Source: Trichomonas vaginalis G3
Taxonomy: Eukaryota; Parabasalia; Trichomonadida; Trichomonadidae
NCBI RefSeq assembly: GCF_026262505.1
Contig: NC_067207.1
Location: 27,124,082-27,188,081, forward strand
Length of the DNA: 64,000 nucleotides
Direction: 5' to 3'
Part shown: positions 39,044-48,534 of the stretch, one piece after another
Layout of the letters: each line of letters opens with the position of its first letter
Position numbering within the stretch: position 1 is the first letter of the stretch
Position numbers and translations under genes: made by a program
The notes under the pieces: model-generated
Told to the model about the DNA's origin: nothing
The model's input: only the letters and a program-made list of their open reading frames with translations
The model's database searches: none

Positions 39044-40594
39044 ATGGAAATAAAAAGTTTTAAGTTTATTCTTTCAATATGGGCATTTATAATCTTTGCT
39101 ACAGTGTCTGCTCTATTAGTAAGACCTATTAATCAAGCAATTTCACGTTTTGACCGCAAAGATCAATATATTGAATCAATTTTAGATGAGATGTCAGAAG
39201 TTAGTCCAGAAATAAGAATGAATGGATTTTATGGCGATATTGATTATAAAAAACTACGAAAGATACGAAAAGGATTCCTTTATCTATGGAATAATTACAG
39301 ATTTAAGGCCTGGTCCCATGATGTGATTAATGACGAATACGAATGGGAAGATTACATTCATCTAGCCCTTTCAATGCTTGCTTCTCATGGAACACTAAGT
39401 TTAATGGGCTTAAAAATGGATGTTTACGAAATAGACAAGTTTTTTAACAAAACTAAATTACAGCCAAAAGGGTCGATTAAACTCTCGGTCTTTTTTGGCC
39501 AAGTAATTGAAGGATTAATTTCAGCCTACGAAAACTATCATTCAGGAAAATATTTTAACAAAATTCAAGAGCTCTTACAACTAGTTAACATGTCAGTATA
39601 CGAAGGATCCGATATGATCACGATTTCAAAAGATAAAATTATTAATTCTGGAAATTCCCTTTTTAATTTACATGAATTCTCAACAGTTATATTGGCATTA
39701 CTACAGTCATATCATCACATGCAATCAAAGACGTATTATTCCTATTCTTTAAAAGCATTTGAAAAAATTCTTTCAAATAAGGCTGAATCATTGCCGAAAA
39801 ACATTTTCAACAATAAAAACTTACATGAAGCTTCCAGATCAAGTAGTTTTGATTCAAATGGATACAGTTTTTATGATAATTTAGTGAAAATAAATATTCT
39901 CACGAATAATTCAATCAAATCACCTGAAAACGATGTCAATGAAATATTTGATGCGATATATAACGAATACATCGAAATTCGAGGTGATTCTGCTTATATT
40001 GTCCAGAAAAATGGAAAATCTGATGAAAAAATAGTTACCCTTGACAGTTTCTTATTCGGAGGCCTGATACTACTTAGAAGAAACATTCCTCCTGATTCCA
40101 TCCAAAAATTTGGCGAAATTTCCAAAAAATTATCGAATGGATTATTTAATTTCTTAAATTTAAGCGTAAATGGCTTCCCACCTAAATCAGCAGTACTTAA
40201 AGGTAAACTAGAAGTCATCGATAGCAGTTATGACCTAAGCCATCGCGTTTTAGAAACATTATTAATTTATTATCGTTCCACTCATAGAAAAGAGTACAGG
40301 GATGCAGCATGGAAGATATTTAAGGCTGTTAATGAGAGCTGTAAGACTATTTATGGATATTCTCCTGTTATAATCAACGGAACAAACGTAACTCAAGTTC
40401 ATAAGGAAGTTGATCCAAAAATATACTCAGGATTCTTTAAACTGATGTATCTGATCTTTTTGGACTCTTCTGTTGTAGATTTAGATCATTTTGTTATAAC
40501 TTCTGATGGAAACATCCTAAAGATATGGAGTGAATCCGAACCATCAATAGATTCGGAAGTGTTCGAATCTGCATCTCGAATTAACGTTTTATAG
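39044..40594 (+). CDS. GH47 (class I alpha-mannosidase)-like type II membrane protein
   Basis: 516 residues from the ATG at 39044 (a TTG lies five codons upstream). An N-terminal signal anchor at about 7-28 is followed by an (alpha/alpha)7-like domain. Family landmarks are RKGFLYLWNNYRFKAWSHD (GH47: aFxxaWxgYkkyAwGhDe), SLMGLKMDVYEID, SFLFGGLILL, HRVLETLLIYYRSTHRKEYR (compare RPEtieSlfylyR) and SSVVDLDHFVITSDGN near the C-terminus. GH47 enzymes trim mannose on N-glycans in the ER and Golgi, or flag misfolded proteins (EDEM). Several usual active-site positions look changed here: the segment corresponding to TLVDSLDTLWIMGL reads SMLASHGTLSLMGL, and the RPE motif is altered. A lectin-like pseudo-enzyme is therefore possible. 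Confidence 0.65.
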   Translation: MEIKSFKFILSIWAFIIFATVSALLVRPINQAISRFDRKDQYIESILDEMSEVSPEIRMNGFYGDIDYKKLRKIRKGFLYLWNNYRFKAWSHDVINDEYEWEDYIHLALSMLASHGTLSLMGLKMDVYEIDKFFNKTKLQPKGSIKLSVFFGQVIEGLISAYENYHSGKYFNKIQELLQLVNMSVYEGSDMITISKDKIINSGNSLFNLHEFSTVILALLQSYHHMQSKTYYSYSLKAFEKILSNKAESLPKNIFNNKNLHEASRSSSFDSNGYSFYDNLVKINILTNNSIKSPENDVNEIFDAIYNEYIEIRGDSAYIVQKNGKSDEKIVTLDSFLFGGLILLRRNIPPDSIQKFGEISKKLSNGLFNFLNLSVNGFPPKSAVLKGKLEVIDSSYDLSHRVLETLLIYYRSTHRKEYRDAAWKIFKAVNESCKTIYGYSPVIINGTNVTQVHKEVDPKIYSGFFKLMYLIFLDSSVVDLDHFVITSDGNILKIWSESEPSIDSEVFESASRINVL

Positions 40595-40718
40595 AGATTT
40601 TTGTTTGTTTGTAAATTTTTTTATTAATATGTACGTGTAAACTACACAAATTAATTTGATTTTTGAGGTTTTGGCGGAAATAATTTTATTTGCTCGGCTT
40701 TTTAAAATTTTTTATAAA

Positions 40719-41501
40719 ATGATCTCAGAATTAAAGGCAGTTGGTATATCTCTTTGTATTTCAGTAACATTTATATCAATTTTCTACGTTCAGAAGCTAA
40801 TTGCACCATCTGTTAAGAAGTCTACGTATAGATTAACCGTAATATTTTTAGCATTCTTAGTCAACTTCGCAATACTTATGCATTACGATGCCGTTCATCC
40901 TGTTTATGCATTTGGTGACTCAGTTTGCTCGCTTTTATTTATTTTAACGACAGTTTGTTTATTCATCGGCCCAATATTCCAAAATTATTTCAAATTTATG
41001 TCGAGATATAACATTGTTAAGGATAAGAATGGATTTTTAAAGAATAATTTGCGTAGTTTTATATACGATTTTCCAATAATTGATGTGATCATTGCTCCAG
41101 CGCTTGAAGAACTATTATACAGATATGCAGGTGGCAATCTCTGGCTTAAAGCAAATATATCAGATCTCAAAGTCATCTTTTTAAGTCCGTTAATTTTTGG
41201 AGTGGCACATTTTCATCATTTCTTCGAATTACACGGACCATGGCAAAAAAGATTGATTAAGTGCATCATCCAAGTCGGATTTACTTCGCTATTTGGCTTT
41301 TGGACAACATTTTGTTGGATCAAAACACACGGCCTTTTAACATGCATGATTTTGCATGGTTTTTGCAATTATATGCAGTTCCCAGACTTTGCTGAAGCCT
41401 TGAATTGGCCAAATCTTTCACAAAGAAAAGTTCTGTATACATCTTACATTTCTGGTATAATTATATATGTTCTTTTAACATACATCATCGCAAAATATTA
41501 A
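40719..41501 (+). CDS. RCE1: CaaX prenyl protease 2 (RCE1)
   Basis: 260 residues from the ATG at 40719; the frame extends upstream to a TTG, but this ATG is the natural start. It is a multi-pass protein of the CPBP (Rce1) family. Catalytic motifs are APALEELLYR (E130, E131, R135), GVAHFHHFFE (H164 with H166/H167) and the last membrane helix ILHGFCNYMQFP (H213, N217), matching human RCE1 (HSFCNYMGFP). In the ER membrane this protease removes the last three residues of prenylated CaaX proteins. The gene lies 125 bp after the GH47-like gene and 1.7 kb after a GTPase with a CLLI tail, a possible substrate. The length is slightly below human (329). Confidence 0.9.
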   Translation: MISELKAVGISLCISVTFISIFYVQKLIAPSVKKSTYRLTVIFLAFLVNFAILMHYDAVHPVYAFGDSVCSLLFILTTVCLFIGPIFQNYFKFMSRYNIVKDKNGFLKNNLRSFIYDFPIIDVIIAPALEELLYRYAGGNLWLKANISDLKVIFLSPLIFGVAHFHHFFELHGPWQKRLIKCIIQVGFTSLFGFWTTFCWIKTHGLLTCMILHGFCNYMQFPDFAEALNWPNLSQRKVLYTSYISGIIIYVLLTYIIAKY

Positions 41502-41903
41502 ACATTGTATTTTAATTCTATATTTCAATATTTTTTATTCAATATTTTTTGTTTTTTTCAATTTCGCGCCATAGTCTACTCTGAAATCGTAGCTTTGAAA
41601 CCAGGAATAAGATGATACTCTAAATTTAATATGTTTCTTTATTATATGATGAAGAGTACTATGATTTAGAACTCATACTTATAAATACAAGCAATATTAT
41701 AATCCCTTTAACATGTAACTTCTTGGTTGATAATGTTTCTCAATAAAAGAAAAATTGACAAATTAATAATCAAGAATATCATATTTCATGTATTAATTAT
41801 TTGACCATGAATCATCAGAAACAAAATTAAACTATTGTTTTGTACTAATTAGCAAAAATAAAATAACATTCTAATTTTTATTCAAAACAATAAAATAAAT
41901 TAA
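41502..41903. other. Spacer between convergent genes
   Basis: AT-rich 3' ends of two convergent genes. A short tandem repeat of caatattttttattcaatatttttt type at about 41525-41555 is visible. Nothing else is recognised. Confidence 0.5.
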
Positions 41904-42779
41904 TTATAAATCTGGAAATAATTTGTCTCCAAATGCAACTGTAACTATCAAACAAATCCAAATGACAATGGCTAAATATAATAAGATATTAACAGGAGGA
42001 TATGATCTAACCATGACAATTTTAGCATCTGTTAAATAATTTTCATCCTCATACATATCACTGAATGTGTTGATAACTTCTTTAACATTTCCGCAGTTAA
42101 ATGCTGCAGCATTAAAACTTAATTCTGAAGTAAGATAGTTCTCATCGAATTTGAATTTTTCGCGAACACATGTAGCTGCTTCAGACAATGAAGCGTTGAC
42201 ACAATGGTTATCTATTGGAACATAAAATCTTTCGCATTGAAATGATTTGAGTGAACATGTAGCATGCTGAGGGCATCTCTTACAGCCGTTAAAAGGAAGT
42301 CCGTCGATGCAATAAGTTGATGGATGAGATAAAACTGAAAAAATTGTCGTAATAATTCCAGCAAAAAATAGGACAGTAGTGAAGATCTTTTGCTTTGTTG
42401 GCATTTTTGATTCGTTTACAGGTGGAACTGGATATTTTTTCTTAGGTGTGACAGAACGTGGCGTTGATTGGTGTGATGATGCTTGGCTTGAATTTTGGGA
42501 ATAGTCATTTGTGTTGCTTGGTGGATCTGACTCGAAAAATGGCAATCTAGAATTAGTTGCTGGAGAATGTCTCCTTTCTATCTGCGGTGACTCTGAAAAT
42601 CTAGAAAACTGCTGCATATGTTGAATATTCGGTGATTCTGGATTAATTGCTGCATAATTTGTTCTTCTTGGACTTGAATTCATATCTGGGAATAATCTAG
42701 CATTAATATCACTCTCAGCTGAATATGGTTGGTTGCGTGTTCTTTGTCTGAATTGATCCTCAAGTCTCCTTTTATTCAT
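41904..42779 (-). CDS. MAN1/Src1 (Heh)-like inner nuclear membrane protein
   Basis: 291 residues. A long basic, Ser/Asn/Pro-rich nucleoplasmic-type N-terminus (1-130) is followed by membrane segment 1 at about 131-150 and a luminal Cys-rich domain at about 152-265. There, YCIDGLPFNGCKRCPQHATC and LKSFQCERFYVP match the MSC (Man1-Src1 C-terminal) pattern C-x-x-C-P-x-x-A-x-C. Membrane segment 2 lies at about 268-286, with a very short tail. In other eukaryotes MSC proteins sit in the inner nuclear membrane, tether chromatin and recruit ESCRT for nuclear envelope sealing. No LEM/HeH motif is evident at the N-terminus, and the second nucleoplasmic domain is missing, so it is a reduced version. 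Recognition rests on the Cys pattern and topology. Confidence 0.55.
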   Translation of the reverse strand: MNKRRLEDQFRQRTRNQPYSAESDINARLFPDMNSSPRRTNYAAINPESPNIQHMQQFSRFSESPQIERRHSPATNSRLPFFESDPPSNTNDYSQNSSQASSHQSTPRSVTPKKKYPVPPVNESKMPTKQKIFTTVLFFAGIITTIFSVLSHPSTYCIDGLPFNGCKRCPQHATCSLKSFQCERFYVPIDNHCVNASLSEAATCVREKFKFDENYLTSELSFNAAAFNCGNVKEVINTFSDMYEDENYLTDAKIVMVRSYPPVNILLYLAIVIWICLIVTVAFGDKLFPDL

Positions 42780-43322
42780 AAACTAAAATTATAAAACAAG
42801 AAAAGTGACAAATCTGGGAAACAAATTTGATATGAGTTCCAATGGCATGAATTGCATTTTATATTTGCATGGTACGATATCAATCTATGTGTATGATTAT
42901 GATGCATATAATTGAAAAATATACCGAAATTGATTTTTTGACAATAGATAATTGCTTATAATGCATTAGAAGTTTCCACAAGAGGATAAAATAGCAAAGA
43001 ATTATATATTCTATTTCCACTCATTAAAAACTGGCAATATTTTTCATATCAAGATATTTAGCCTAAAAGATCACCTCAATGAAAAATATGTGAGACCTTA
43101 TTGTGTGGATGAATTTTATTTGTTGAAAATCATATAGTTCAATATCAAAATCAATTTCATTAGAAATTTTATCCAAGATATGAAGTTTTTCCTTGAATTT
43201 ATATTTGCTTATGAGTCAAATGCAGAATGGAGTTTGAACGAATTCTCGATTTCTAATCAACCTTCGTTCAAAAATTCGACATAAAAATGTGACATCCCGG
43301 TGAAAATCATTTTTCTTCATTG
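42780..43322. other. Divergent promoter region
   Basis: Spacer between the MAN1-like (-) and TMEM50-like (+) genes. The + strand gene has TCATTT at 43307-43312, 14 bases before its ATG. The - strand gene has TCACTTTT (complement of 42801-42808), about 27 bases before its ATG. Both fit the trichomonad initiator. The middle is AT-rich with nothing else recognisable. Confidence 0.5.
43307..43312 (+). promoter_or_regulatory. Initiator-like TCATTT before the TMEM50-like gene
   Basis: TCATTT followed by TTC, 14 bases from its A to the start codon at 43323, as expected for a trichomonad core promoter. Confidence 0.5.
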
Positions 43323-43778
43323 ATGTATACCGATTCATCAGATAAGACACTCCAGTCAAATAAGATATTATCAATTTTCTCAGGATTTTGCTTTGGAGCA
43401 GCCTGGCTTGTATTCATTGACGCAGTTGTCGTTAGCTACAAAATTGATAAATGCAAAGTCTACGAATGGATTGGCGGCATTGCAGGATCAATTGGTTTGT
43501 TCCTTGTAGAAAATCTTTCACATGATATGTTTGCTAAGTCAAAGCTTTGGCAAGAAGATACACAATGCTATCAGAAATTCCTCCTTATCTTAAGTACTTT
43601 CTTACTTTTCGGCGCAATTGTTTCCTCAGTCGTTATCTTCGTTGTTGCACCCCATTTCAAGAACGCAACAAATGATTTAGTTAAATTCCGCGGTTGGGGA
43701 GCAATTTTACAATGCTTCTTAATCCTCGTTTCTGCATACTCATGGCGCTTCATGTGGCGCGATCCACAAGGCTATTGA
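43323..43778 (+). CDS. TMEM50/Vps68 (UPF0220)-family membrane protein
   Basis: 151 residues from the ATG at 43323 (preceded in frame by a TTG). There are four membrane segments: about 16-36, 46-66, 86-108 and 125-142. The family features are the first segment ending WLVFIDAVVVS and the second with GGIAGSIGLFLVENLS, as in TMEM50A/B and yeast Vps68 (…W..fiDa.v…; AG..st..l.m.N.vs). Vps68 acts in endosomal sorting with ESCRT, and TMEM50 proteins associate with SERCA or endosomal membranes. Length and topology are typical. Confidence 0.78.
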   Translation: MYTDSSDKTLQSNKILSIFSGFCFGAAWLVFIDAVVVSYKIDKCKVYEWIGGIAGSIGLFLVENLSHDMFAKSKLWQEDTQCYQKFLLILSTFLLFGAIVSSVVIFVVAPHFKNATNDLVKFRGWGAILQCFLILVSAYSWRFMWRDPQGY

Positions 43779-44009
43779 AACCTTGACTAATATCCTATTA
43801 AAATTTTTATTATGTTTCTTTATTAAACCATTCTCAAAATCACTTGAATTCTAATACAAAACTTTTCAATGATGTTAAATTTGGATTAATATTAGAAATT
43901 TAAATATATCGCCAAATATTATAGAGATATTCCAATATAAGTAACTCAAAATAAATTTACGTAAATAGATGTGTTTAAATATAAAACACAAACATTTATA
44001 TTAAACAGA

Positions 44010-45350
44010 TTACGATAGAGCAGAATTTAGATCACTTACTAGTTGATTTGATAAAGGTCCTATATCCTTATCATCATTCCATCTTTCCAATAAATCTATA
44101 ACATTATGGTCAGCTAACATTTCTAAAATGTTTTGTCTGTTTTCATCCTGAATTCCAAGAAGAATATTGATTAAGAATATTACTTGCATAGTAACTAATT
44201 TATCGTCATATTCCAGTAAATCTAAAACAGAATTAATGAAATCCGTTTCAAATAAAGTAGGTAATATTCCTTGAGGATAAACTCTCACGGCATTGATTAT
44301 GCATATAGAAGCAATATTCTCGTATTTCGGAATCTGGGATATTTCAAGTAATTGATTGATAATTCCTAACGAAACTGCATTTTGAGCAGCGACTGGGTTT
44401 GCTTCAAATATCTCTGAATATAATGAAATTGCAAGTTCTCTTGTATCTTCTCTCTCAATAAGCGGAGGAATTATTTCAATTGGAAAGGCAGCTGCAAGTT
44501 CATTGCTCATTAAAGAGATTAATAACAGTAAAAATGCATAAGGTTCTGGTGATGCAAGCTGCGAAAATATCATGTTTATATCAATTTTTTCAAGAATTGT
44601 TTGTTTATAAGATTCATTTGCACGAGCTATGTTAGATAGACCTATGAGCGCATAAGAAAGGTAATTTGGAATCGATGGTGAGAAAAATTGTGTAAAAAAT
44701 TGTATTCCATCATAAAAATATTTGTCAGGAAATCTTGAATTAACTGCAAAAATATTTGATACTATATGAAGAATGGAGTTGATAAGTTCGGGGTTTTGGC
44801 TTGATTGAATAATTTGGTTAAATATTGGAATCGTTTCTTCTTGTAATAGTATAAATGCACCAGAATTTGTATTTGATAGATTTGTCAAGATTTCTAATGA
44901 GTGATTGACTGCAATATCTTGGGTTAAGTTTAGTATTAATTTTTGATAAAATTTATTGTCACTATTAAAGACTTGTATCAAATTTGGTGAATAAGAAAGG
45001 TTTTCTAAAAGTTGAGCTGCTAATTCAATGATTTCATTATTGCCAGATGCAAATTCAGTAAAAGAAACGTTAATTATGGATTTTTCGATGAAAGTTTCAG
45101 ATGGATATTGAAGTCCTGGTGTAGTTAATTGAATGAGGTTAGAATAAGACTGAAGTTTTGATGTAACGTCTCCAGTGAAAATTGTAGATTGCAAAAGTTC
45201 ACAATTTTCTCTGATTTGACTACATATTTCAGCTGGAATTACCGTACTTGCCAAAATTTGGCTTGATAATCTTTCATTTTTATCATTTTTCTGGAATGCA
45301 AATTTTGGCGGCATCTCCAAACAACTTTTATCAAAAACTGGAATTCTCAT
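44010..45350 (-). CDS. Armadillo-repeat protein, importin-alpha-like
   Basis: 446 residues made of consecutive helical ARM-type repeats (NNEIIELAAQLLENLSY, NHSLEILTNLSN, INSILHIVSNIFAV, YALIGLSNIARAN, ISLYSEIFEANPVAAQNAV). The overall length and the basic N-terminal segment (KNDKNERLSSQILAS) fit divergent importin-alpha-like proteins, which are numerous in trichomonads. The usual WxxxN array for nuclear signals is not preserved: the Asn positions are partly kept, the Trp positions are not. It may therefore bind other partners. The start ATG is clear; the gene is convergent with the TMEM50-like gene. Confidence 0.6.
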   Translation of the reverse strand: MRIPVFDKSCLEMPPKFAFQKNDKNERLSSQILASTVIPAEICSQIRENCELLQSTIFTGDVTSKLQSYSNLIQLTTPGLQYPSETFIEKSIINVSFTEFASGNNEIIELAAQLLENLSYSPNLIQVFNSDNKFYQKLILNLTQDIAVNHSLEILTNLSNTNSGAFILLQEETIPIFNQIIQSSQNPELINSILHIVSNIFAVNSRFPDKYFYDGIQFFTQFFSPSIPNYLSYALIGLSNIARANESYKQTILEKIDINMIFSQLASPEPYAFLLLLISLMSNELAAAFPIEIIPPLIEREDTRELAISLYSEIFEANPVAAQNAVSLGIINQLLEISQIPKYENIASICIINAVRVYPQGILPTLFETDFINSVLDLLEYDDKLVTMQVIFLINILLGIQDENRQNILEMLADHNVIDLLERWNDDKDIGPLSNQLVSDLNSALS

Positions 45351-45724
45351 AGATGTTTTTATAATCGTTGCTTAGATGATATATCTATGAATATTTGCCA
45401 AAGAAAATAGACATTCAATTTTAATTTCGATCTAACCGAGAGATTTTTATATCAAATTTGTAATATCTTTAATTCAAGTCATTTTTATAATGATAAATGC
45501 TATTTGTTTCATTGAAGTAACAATATTAGAAATATGCCAACTTCAATTCATAGTCATGAGTCATGTTGATACTGTCGGAATATCTTCCAGTATCAGAAAA
45601 GATTGAGTATTCATGAAAAATATATTGTCTCATATTAAATGTTAAAACAATTTAATCGTAATAGTAATAGCTTTTTAGTTAGAAAGATGATATGAAATGG
45701 ATAAAAAATAATATAATATTGTAT
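45351..45724. other. AT-rich spacer
   Basis: Non-coding upstream region of the armadillo gene, reaching the GP63 micro-pseudogene. It contains one short repeat (atgagtcatgttg-like) and nothing else. Confidence 0.45.
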
Positions 45725-45900
45725 CTAAACAGCATAATTTGCATCGGAATCGTCGTTATAAGCACTTTCTTTTGACTTTTTTACCCAATAAACAGCAAAA
45801 ATAACAATGGCTGCAAAGTTTTCAATTGGTTTTCCATCGATGGACTCAGGATTACCTCAAACTAATGGTTAACCCATTTTCCAGACAACTTTATAGTTTG
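45725..45900 (-). pseudogene. Micro-pseudogene of a GP63-like protease
   Basis: On the - strand, 176 bases encode two joined pieces of a GP63 gene: a piece of the catalytic domain (GNPESIDGKPIENFA, preceded by two in-frame stops) followed immediately by the end of the membrane segment and the cytoplasmic tail (NDDSDANYAV, then stop). In the complete gene just upstream these pieces are about 250 codons apart (GNPESIDGKQIKNFA and HDDSDANYIV). It is the remnant of a third gene copy that lost its front and a large internal part. Confidence 0.85.
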
Positions 45901-46003
45901 ATAATCAAAACATTATGTCATAACAACATTATAAGTGTGATGCAAATGATAAAAGTAACAATAGAATTTTCGAAAGAAATGAAAAAGAATTTTTATTTTC
46001 TTT

Positions 46004-47980
46004 CTATACAATATAATTTGCATCAGAATCGTCGTGATAAACCTGTTCTTTTGCATTTCTAATTGCATACCCAACGAATACAGCAACTATTACAATTACA
46101 ATCAAAGCTGCAACTCCGGCGCAAACTCCAATAATTATTAGCTTCTTCTTTTTATCTTTTTCTTCATTGGAAGAACCCCCTTCTTTTCCGTTAGATCCAT
46201 TTGTTCCTCCATTTTCTCCATTGCTTGATTTATTTTCATCGCTTCCAGATCCTGGTGTTTCTCCAGATCCTGGTTTTTCTTCTGAGCCTGGCATTTCTCC
46301 AGTTCCTGGTTTTTCTGCATTATCACCATCAGAGGGAATTTGATCTTCTCCTGATTCAGGCTCTATTGTTGCAGATGAATTACTGTCTAATTGCATTGTC
46401 TCAGCTTTGAACGGATCAACAACAAACTTCATTTCGTTCAATTTTACAGATCTGCAGAATCTCTCAGGATCAACACAAGAAATTTTTCTAGCATAGAAAC
46501 GAAATGGCTTAGAAATAACTTGAGAAGCATTTTCTTTAGTACATGTGACATCTTCCCATTGAGTACCACGTTCGTCCTTGTTAACTTTAATAGTAAATGA
46601 TTCATATTCATTACATGAATATTCACCACATTTATGATATTGAAGATTTGTTGATGGAAGAATTGCTTGTCCTTTAGGGCATACATTATTTGGGAAATAA
46701 AATGGAATGTAATCATAAACATCAACATCGGAGACACCAATTCCTTTTGGATCGTAAAATTGTAATAGCTCATTAGATACTTGAAGACTAACTCTGCCTG
46801 GAGTTGGGCCAGAGAATTTGAAATCAAAGCTTTCATACCACATTTCTTGTTTGGAGAAGTCCCTCATGTAGTATTTCGGGAAAACAGTTTGTGGAGGACC
46901 GATTGCAAAGTTTTTAATTTGTTTTCCATCGATTGATTCAGGATTACCCCAAACTAATGGTTGACCCATTTTCCAGTTAACTTTATAGTTTCCTGTATCC
47001 AAAAGAATGGCCAGTACAGCATCTGTCAATCTAGAAAATGGTCCAGATTGAGTTTGAATTGTTGCTCCGACCATTAAATCTGACATATAAGTTCTTGCCT
47101 CTAAATGACTTCCTGCTGTTCCACTGCCACCGCCATCTTCAATTTCTAATCCAGATGGACATTCTCCATTATCTCCTATGAATTTTTCAACTCCAAATCG
47201 TTTCACGGCATATTTATGTGCATATGGAGTTACAAGGAATTTAAAATTCCTTCCATATTTTCGAATGCTACATGTTATTTGTGGATGTGGATCTGTAGAT
47301 TCATGAGGATGGTACGCATTATAAAGTGAACCGGATATACCTAATGCATGGAAAATTTCATGAACGCATGTATAAAAGAATCTACAATCTTTTGAGTTTT
47401 CATTTTGTATTTCTGTTGGAACTTGTTGTGGATTTAGGAAAACAACTCCAAATATTGGTCTTGAACTTGATTGTGCTAGAGATAGTGCCACAGCTGAAGC
47501 AAGTGTAGCATCATTTGATCTTCTTGGCCTTGAAAGAATTGGAAGTACAATATCAACTCCTGTTGCACTTTGAAGCCCAAAATCTGTTTCTTTTCCATAC
47601 CATCGAACATAATCTTTATATTTTATTTTTGAATCATATGGAATTACATAAAGGAGTTTTTCCAAATATGTCTTTACATTATTAAGTGTACCTTTAATGG
47701 CTTTAATTTTAGATTTTGACAATACTTGATCATCGGTGCAAGTGAAACTTGTTCTTTGGTAAGTCACTTGTTGCCCCTTCCTTTTACAAGTGTGTCCATC
47801 ATCTTTTGTAGTATCAATATAGTTATAATCAAGCTGTATTCTGATGTTTTTCCATTCGACATTTTTGAGATTTCGATGAAACTTGGATTTTTGAAACGCT
47901 CTTGTTACATTCTGCATTTCAACATCATGATTACATCTATGAGCACTAAAATATGCAACTAAAACTAGAGATAATATCAT
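46004..47980 (-). CDS. Leishmanolysin/GP63-like surface metalloprotease (M8)
   Basis: 658 residues, apparently complete. A signal peptide (MILSLVLVAYFSAHRC) is followed by a pro-region, then the catalytic domain with zinc motif HEIFH at 207-211 and the third His ligand at 292 in GTAGSHLEARTYMSDLM, the M8 spacing. The Cys-rich C-terminal domain follows (about 320-540), then a low-complexity Gly/Ser/Glu/Pro stalk (PGSEEKPGSGETPGSG), one membrane segment at about 610-636 (LIIIGVCAGVAALIVIVIVA) and a short acidic tail. Trichomonads have large GP63 families, which degrade host surface and immune proteins; the membrane anchor replaces the GPI anchor of Leishmania. It is one of three tandem copies here. 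Confidence 0.9.
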   Translation of the reverse strand: MILSLVLVAYFSAHRCNHDVEMQNVTRAFQKSKFHRNLKNVEWKNIRIQLDYNYIDTTKDDGHTCKRKGQQVTYQRTSFTCTDDQVLSKSKIKAIKGTLNNVKTYLEKLLYVIPYDSKIKYKDYVRWYGKETDFGLQSATGVDIVLPILSRPRRSNDATLASAVALSLAQSSSRPIFGVVFLNPQQVPTEIQNENSKDCRFFYTCVHEIFHALGISGSLYNAYHPHESTDPHPQITCSIRKYGRNFKFLVTPYAHKYAVKRFGVEKFIGDNGECPSGLEIEDGGGSGTAGSHLEARTYMSDLMVGATIQTQSGPFSRLTDAVLAILLDTGNYKVNWKMGQPLVWGNPESIDGKQIKNFAIGPPQTVFPKYYMRDFSKQEMWYESFDFKFSGPTPGRVSLQVSNELLQFYDPKGIGVSDVDVYDYIPFYFPNNVCPKGQAILPSTNLQYHKCGEYSCNEYESFTIKVNKDERGTQWEDVTCTKENASQVISKPFRFYARKISCVDPERFCRSVKLNEMKFVVDPFKAETMQLDSNSSATIEPESGEDQIPSDGDNAEKPGTGEMPGSEEKPGSGETPGSGSDENKSSNGENGGTNGSNGKEGGSSNEEKDKKKKLIIIGVCAGVAALIVIVIVAVFVGYAIRNAKEQVYHDDSDANYIV

Positions 47981-48534
47981 TTTATGTTTTCAGTGACGAT
48001 AAAAATAAAAATATAAATTGGACTTGTATTGAAAAATATTTTAATGTACTTCATGTACTGATTAAATTGAAAGTAAAATAAGCATCATAATTTTTTCTGA
48101 TTTTTATTACAAAAAATGACATAATCTCTAATTCATACTGCACATAAAAATGTTAATAAAAAATAACGATGAAAATAGTTTTGAAAATTCAGAGGTTACA
48201 GAAATTAAAAATATACTCGAACTATATCGCGCATTTAATATTGTGATTGGTTTGTTTTATATGAATTGATATCATTATTACATGAAACCAAATTAATACT
48301 TCACTTTCATTGACAGAAAAATGTAAAGGTTCATTAACTTTATGATTAAGGCATATTAAGATTGTTCCCTTTATATCTGATTTTTTGGTATCCTTTCTGG
48401 ATTTCTTTGCTACAGTAAGAGTAATCTATAAATTTATTTCTTGACAATTTCTTCTTTATTCAACGAGTAGTCATAAAAATAGTTAAAAATCAATTTAAAT
48501 AAATAGCATATATCTTTATTTCGACATTCATGAT
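47981..48534. other. Spacer between two GP63-like genes
   Basis: AT-rich and non-coding. I found no remnant of the missing front of a GP63 gene on either strand. Confidence 0.5.

Noticed and set aside
45826-46062. Small + strand gene
   Set aside because: Antisense to the GP63 micro-pseudogene and the end of the GP63 gene.
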